Shown here: in pieces, positions 52,780 through 52,889 of the stretch | How the letters are laid out: the number at the start of each line of letters is the position of its first letter | Numbering within the stretch: position 1 is the first letter of the stretch | The notes under the pieces: generated by a model | Told to the model about the DNA's origin: nothing | Seen by the model: the letters and a program-made list of their open reading frames with translations, nothing else | The model's database searches: none | DNA from: Lachnospiraceae bacterium | GTDB lineage: Bacteria > Bacillota > Clostridia > Lachnospirales > Lachnospiraceae | Assembly (NCBI GenBank): GCA_017411305.1 | Contig: JAFQQI010000046.1 | Span: 1-52,889 of the forward strand | DNA length: 52,889 nucleotides | Direction of reading: 5' to 3' | Made by a program: the position numbers and the translations under genes

Positions 52780-52889
52780 ATGTATATATCAGAGTATTGT
52801 GAAGTTGATTATGAAGAAAAGTATAATGTGGTTTTAGTAAAATGGAAAAAGTTTTGTTGTAATCAAGATTACAGGAAACCGTTAGAATA
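52780..52889 (+). CDS. Partial gene, possible STAS-like protein (runs off window)
   Basis: ATG 52780 follows GAGAGGA at a normal distance; 36 codons are visible and no stop occurs before the end of the window. The start MYISEYCEVDYEEKYNVVLV with WKKFCC next resembles the N-terminus of small SpoIIAA/STAS-fold proteins found in Lachnospiraceae, but this is from memory and the fragment is short. Confidence 0.55.
   Translation, partial: MYISEYCEVDYEEKYNVVLVKWKKFCCNQDYRKPLE

Noticed and set aside
1-52889. Anti-phage defence island, prophage or biosynthetic cluster
   Set aside because: No nuclease-toxin, reverse transcriptase, integrase, phage structural or NRPS/PKS genes are seen; sbcDC is the ordinary housekeeping pair.
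1-52889. tRNA or rRNA genes
   Set aside because: No cloverleaf with a T-arm GTTCRANTC box or rRNA signature was found by eye on either strand; a tRNAscan-SE/Infernal run would settle it.

Overview
The window reads as a chromosomal segment of a spore-forming, low-to-mid GC Gram-positive anaerobe of the class Clostridia, most likely family Lachnospiraceae. The grounds are a complete spoIIAA-spoIIAB-sigF operon, a T-box leader on valS, a CIRCE operator on htpG, sortase-type and lipobox surface proteins, the order rho-rpmE-DUF1385-prmC-prfA, and a DUF5717/DUF5716-type operon that I associate with Lachnospiraceae. Nearly all genes lie on the + strand and are tightly packed. I see no rRNA, tRNA, CRISPR array, insertion sequence or phage gene.

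Layout. 1-1260: a reverse-strand DUF362/ferredoxin protein with a bidirectional terminator. 1395-6070: a LytTR response regulator, an orphan Hpt protein and a very long Ala-rich sortase-anchored coiled-coil protein; two pairs of direct repeats with a 20-bp period sit just upstream of promoters here. 6277-12353: a signalling operon of a receiver-GGDEF protein, two tandem membrane-tethered BMP/PnrA-like binding proteins and a hybrid histidine kinase with its own receiver and Hpt domains. 12350-18449: T-box, valS, folC, a 48-aa protein and a zinc-ribbon/TPR membrane protein. 18511-20096: the sigma-F operon. 20186-23494: a glucosaminidase-like surface protein with a Thr/Pro tandem-repeat stalk. 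23510-29263: PHP phosphoesterase, sbcD, sbcC and a PrsA-like foldase. 29336-32878: CIRCE, htpG and a SpoIID-like/peptidoglycan-binding protein. 32966-39954: a four-gene operon of unknown function (giant helical protein, Hsp70/actin-like protein, TPR protein, coiled-coil membrane protein). 40051-43843: a polar amino-acid ABC transporter followed by a PurF homologue that lacks the catalytic cysteine. 43990-47223: acyl-CoA synthetase plus sodium:solute symporter behind a cre-like palindrome. 47412-52253: rho, rpmE, DUF1385, prmC, prfA. 52254-52889: a structured, probably non-coding transcript with a strong terminator, a small decayed ORF, and the start of another gene that runs off the end.

How the genes work together. 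The first 12 kb looks like a sensing and surface-remodelling island. The LytTR regulator is well placed to drive the coiled-coil adhesin through the repeat at 2799-2830. The BMP-BMP-kinase-GGDEF operon resembles a LuxP/LuxQ-like periplasmic-binding-protein relay feeding c-di-GMP. The strongest candidate for an undescribed system is the 32966-39954 operon, which combines an actin/Hsp70-fold protein with TPR and membrane coiled-coil partners. The remainder is core translation, sporulation, repair and protein-quality machinery. All family assignments come from reading motifs, lengths and order; no database search was run.
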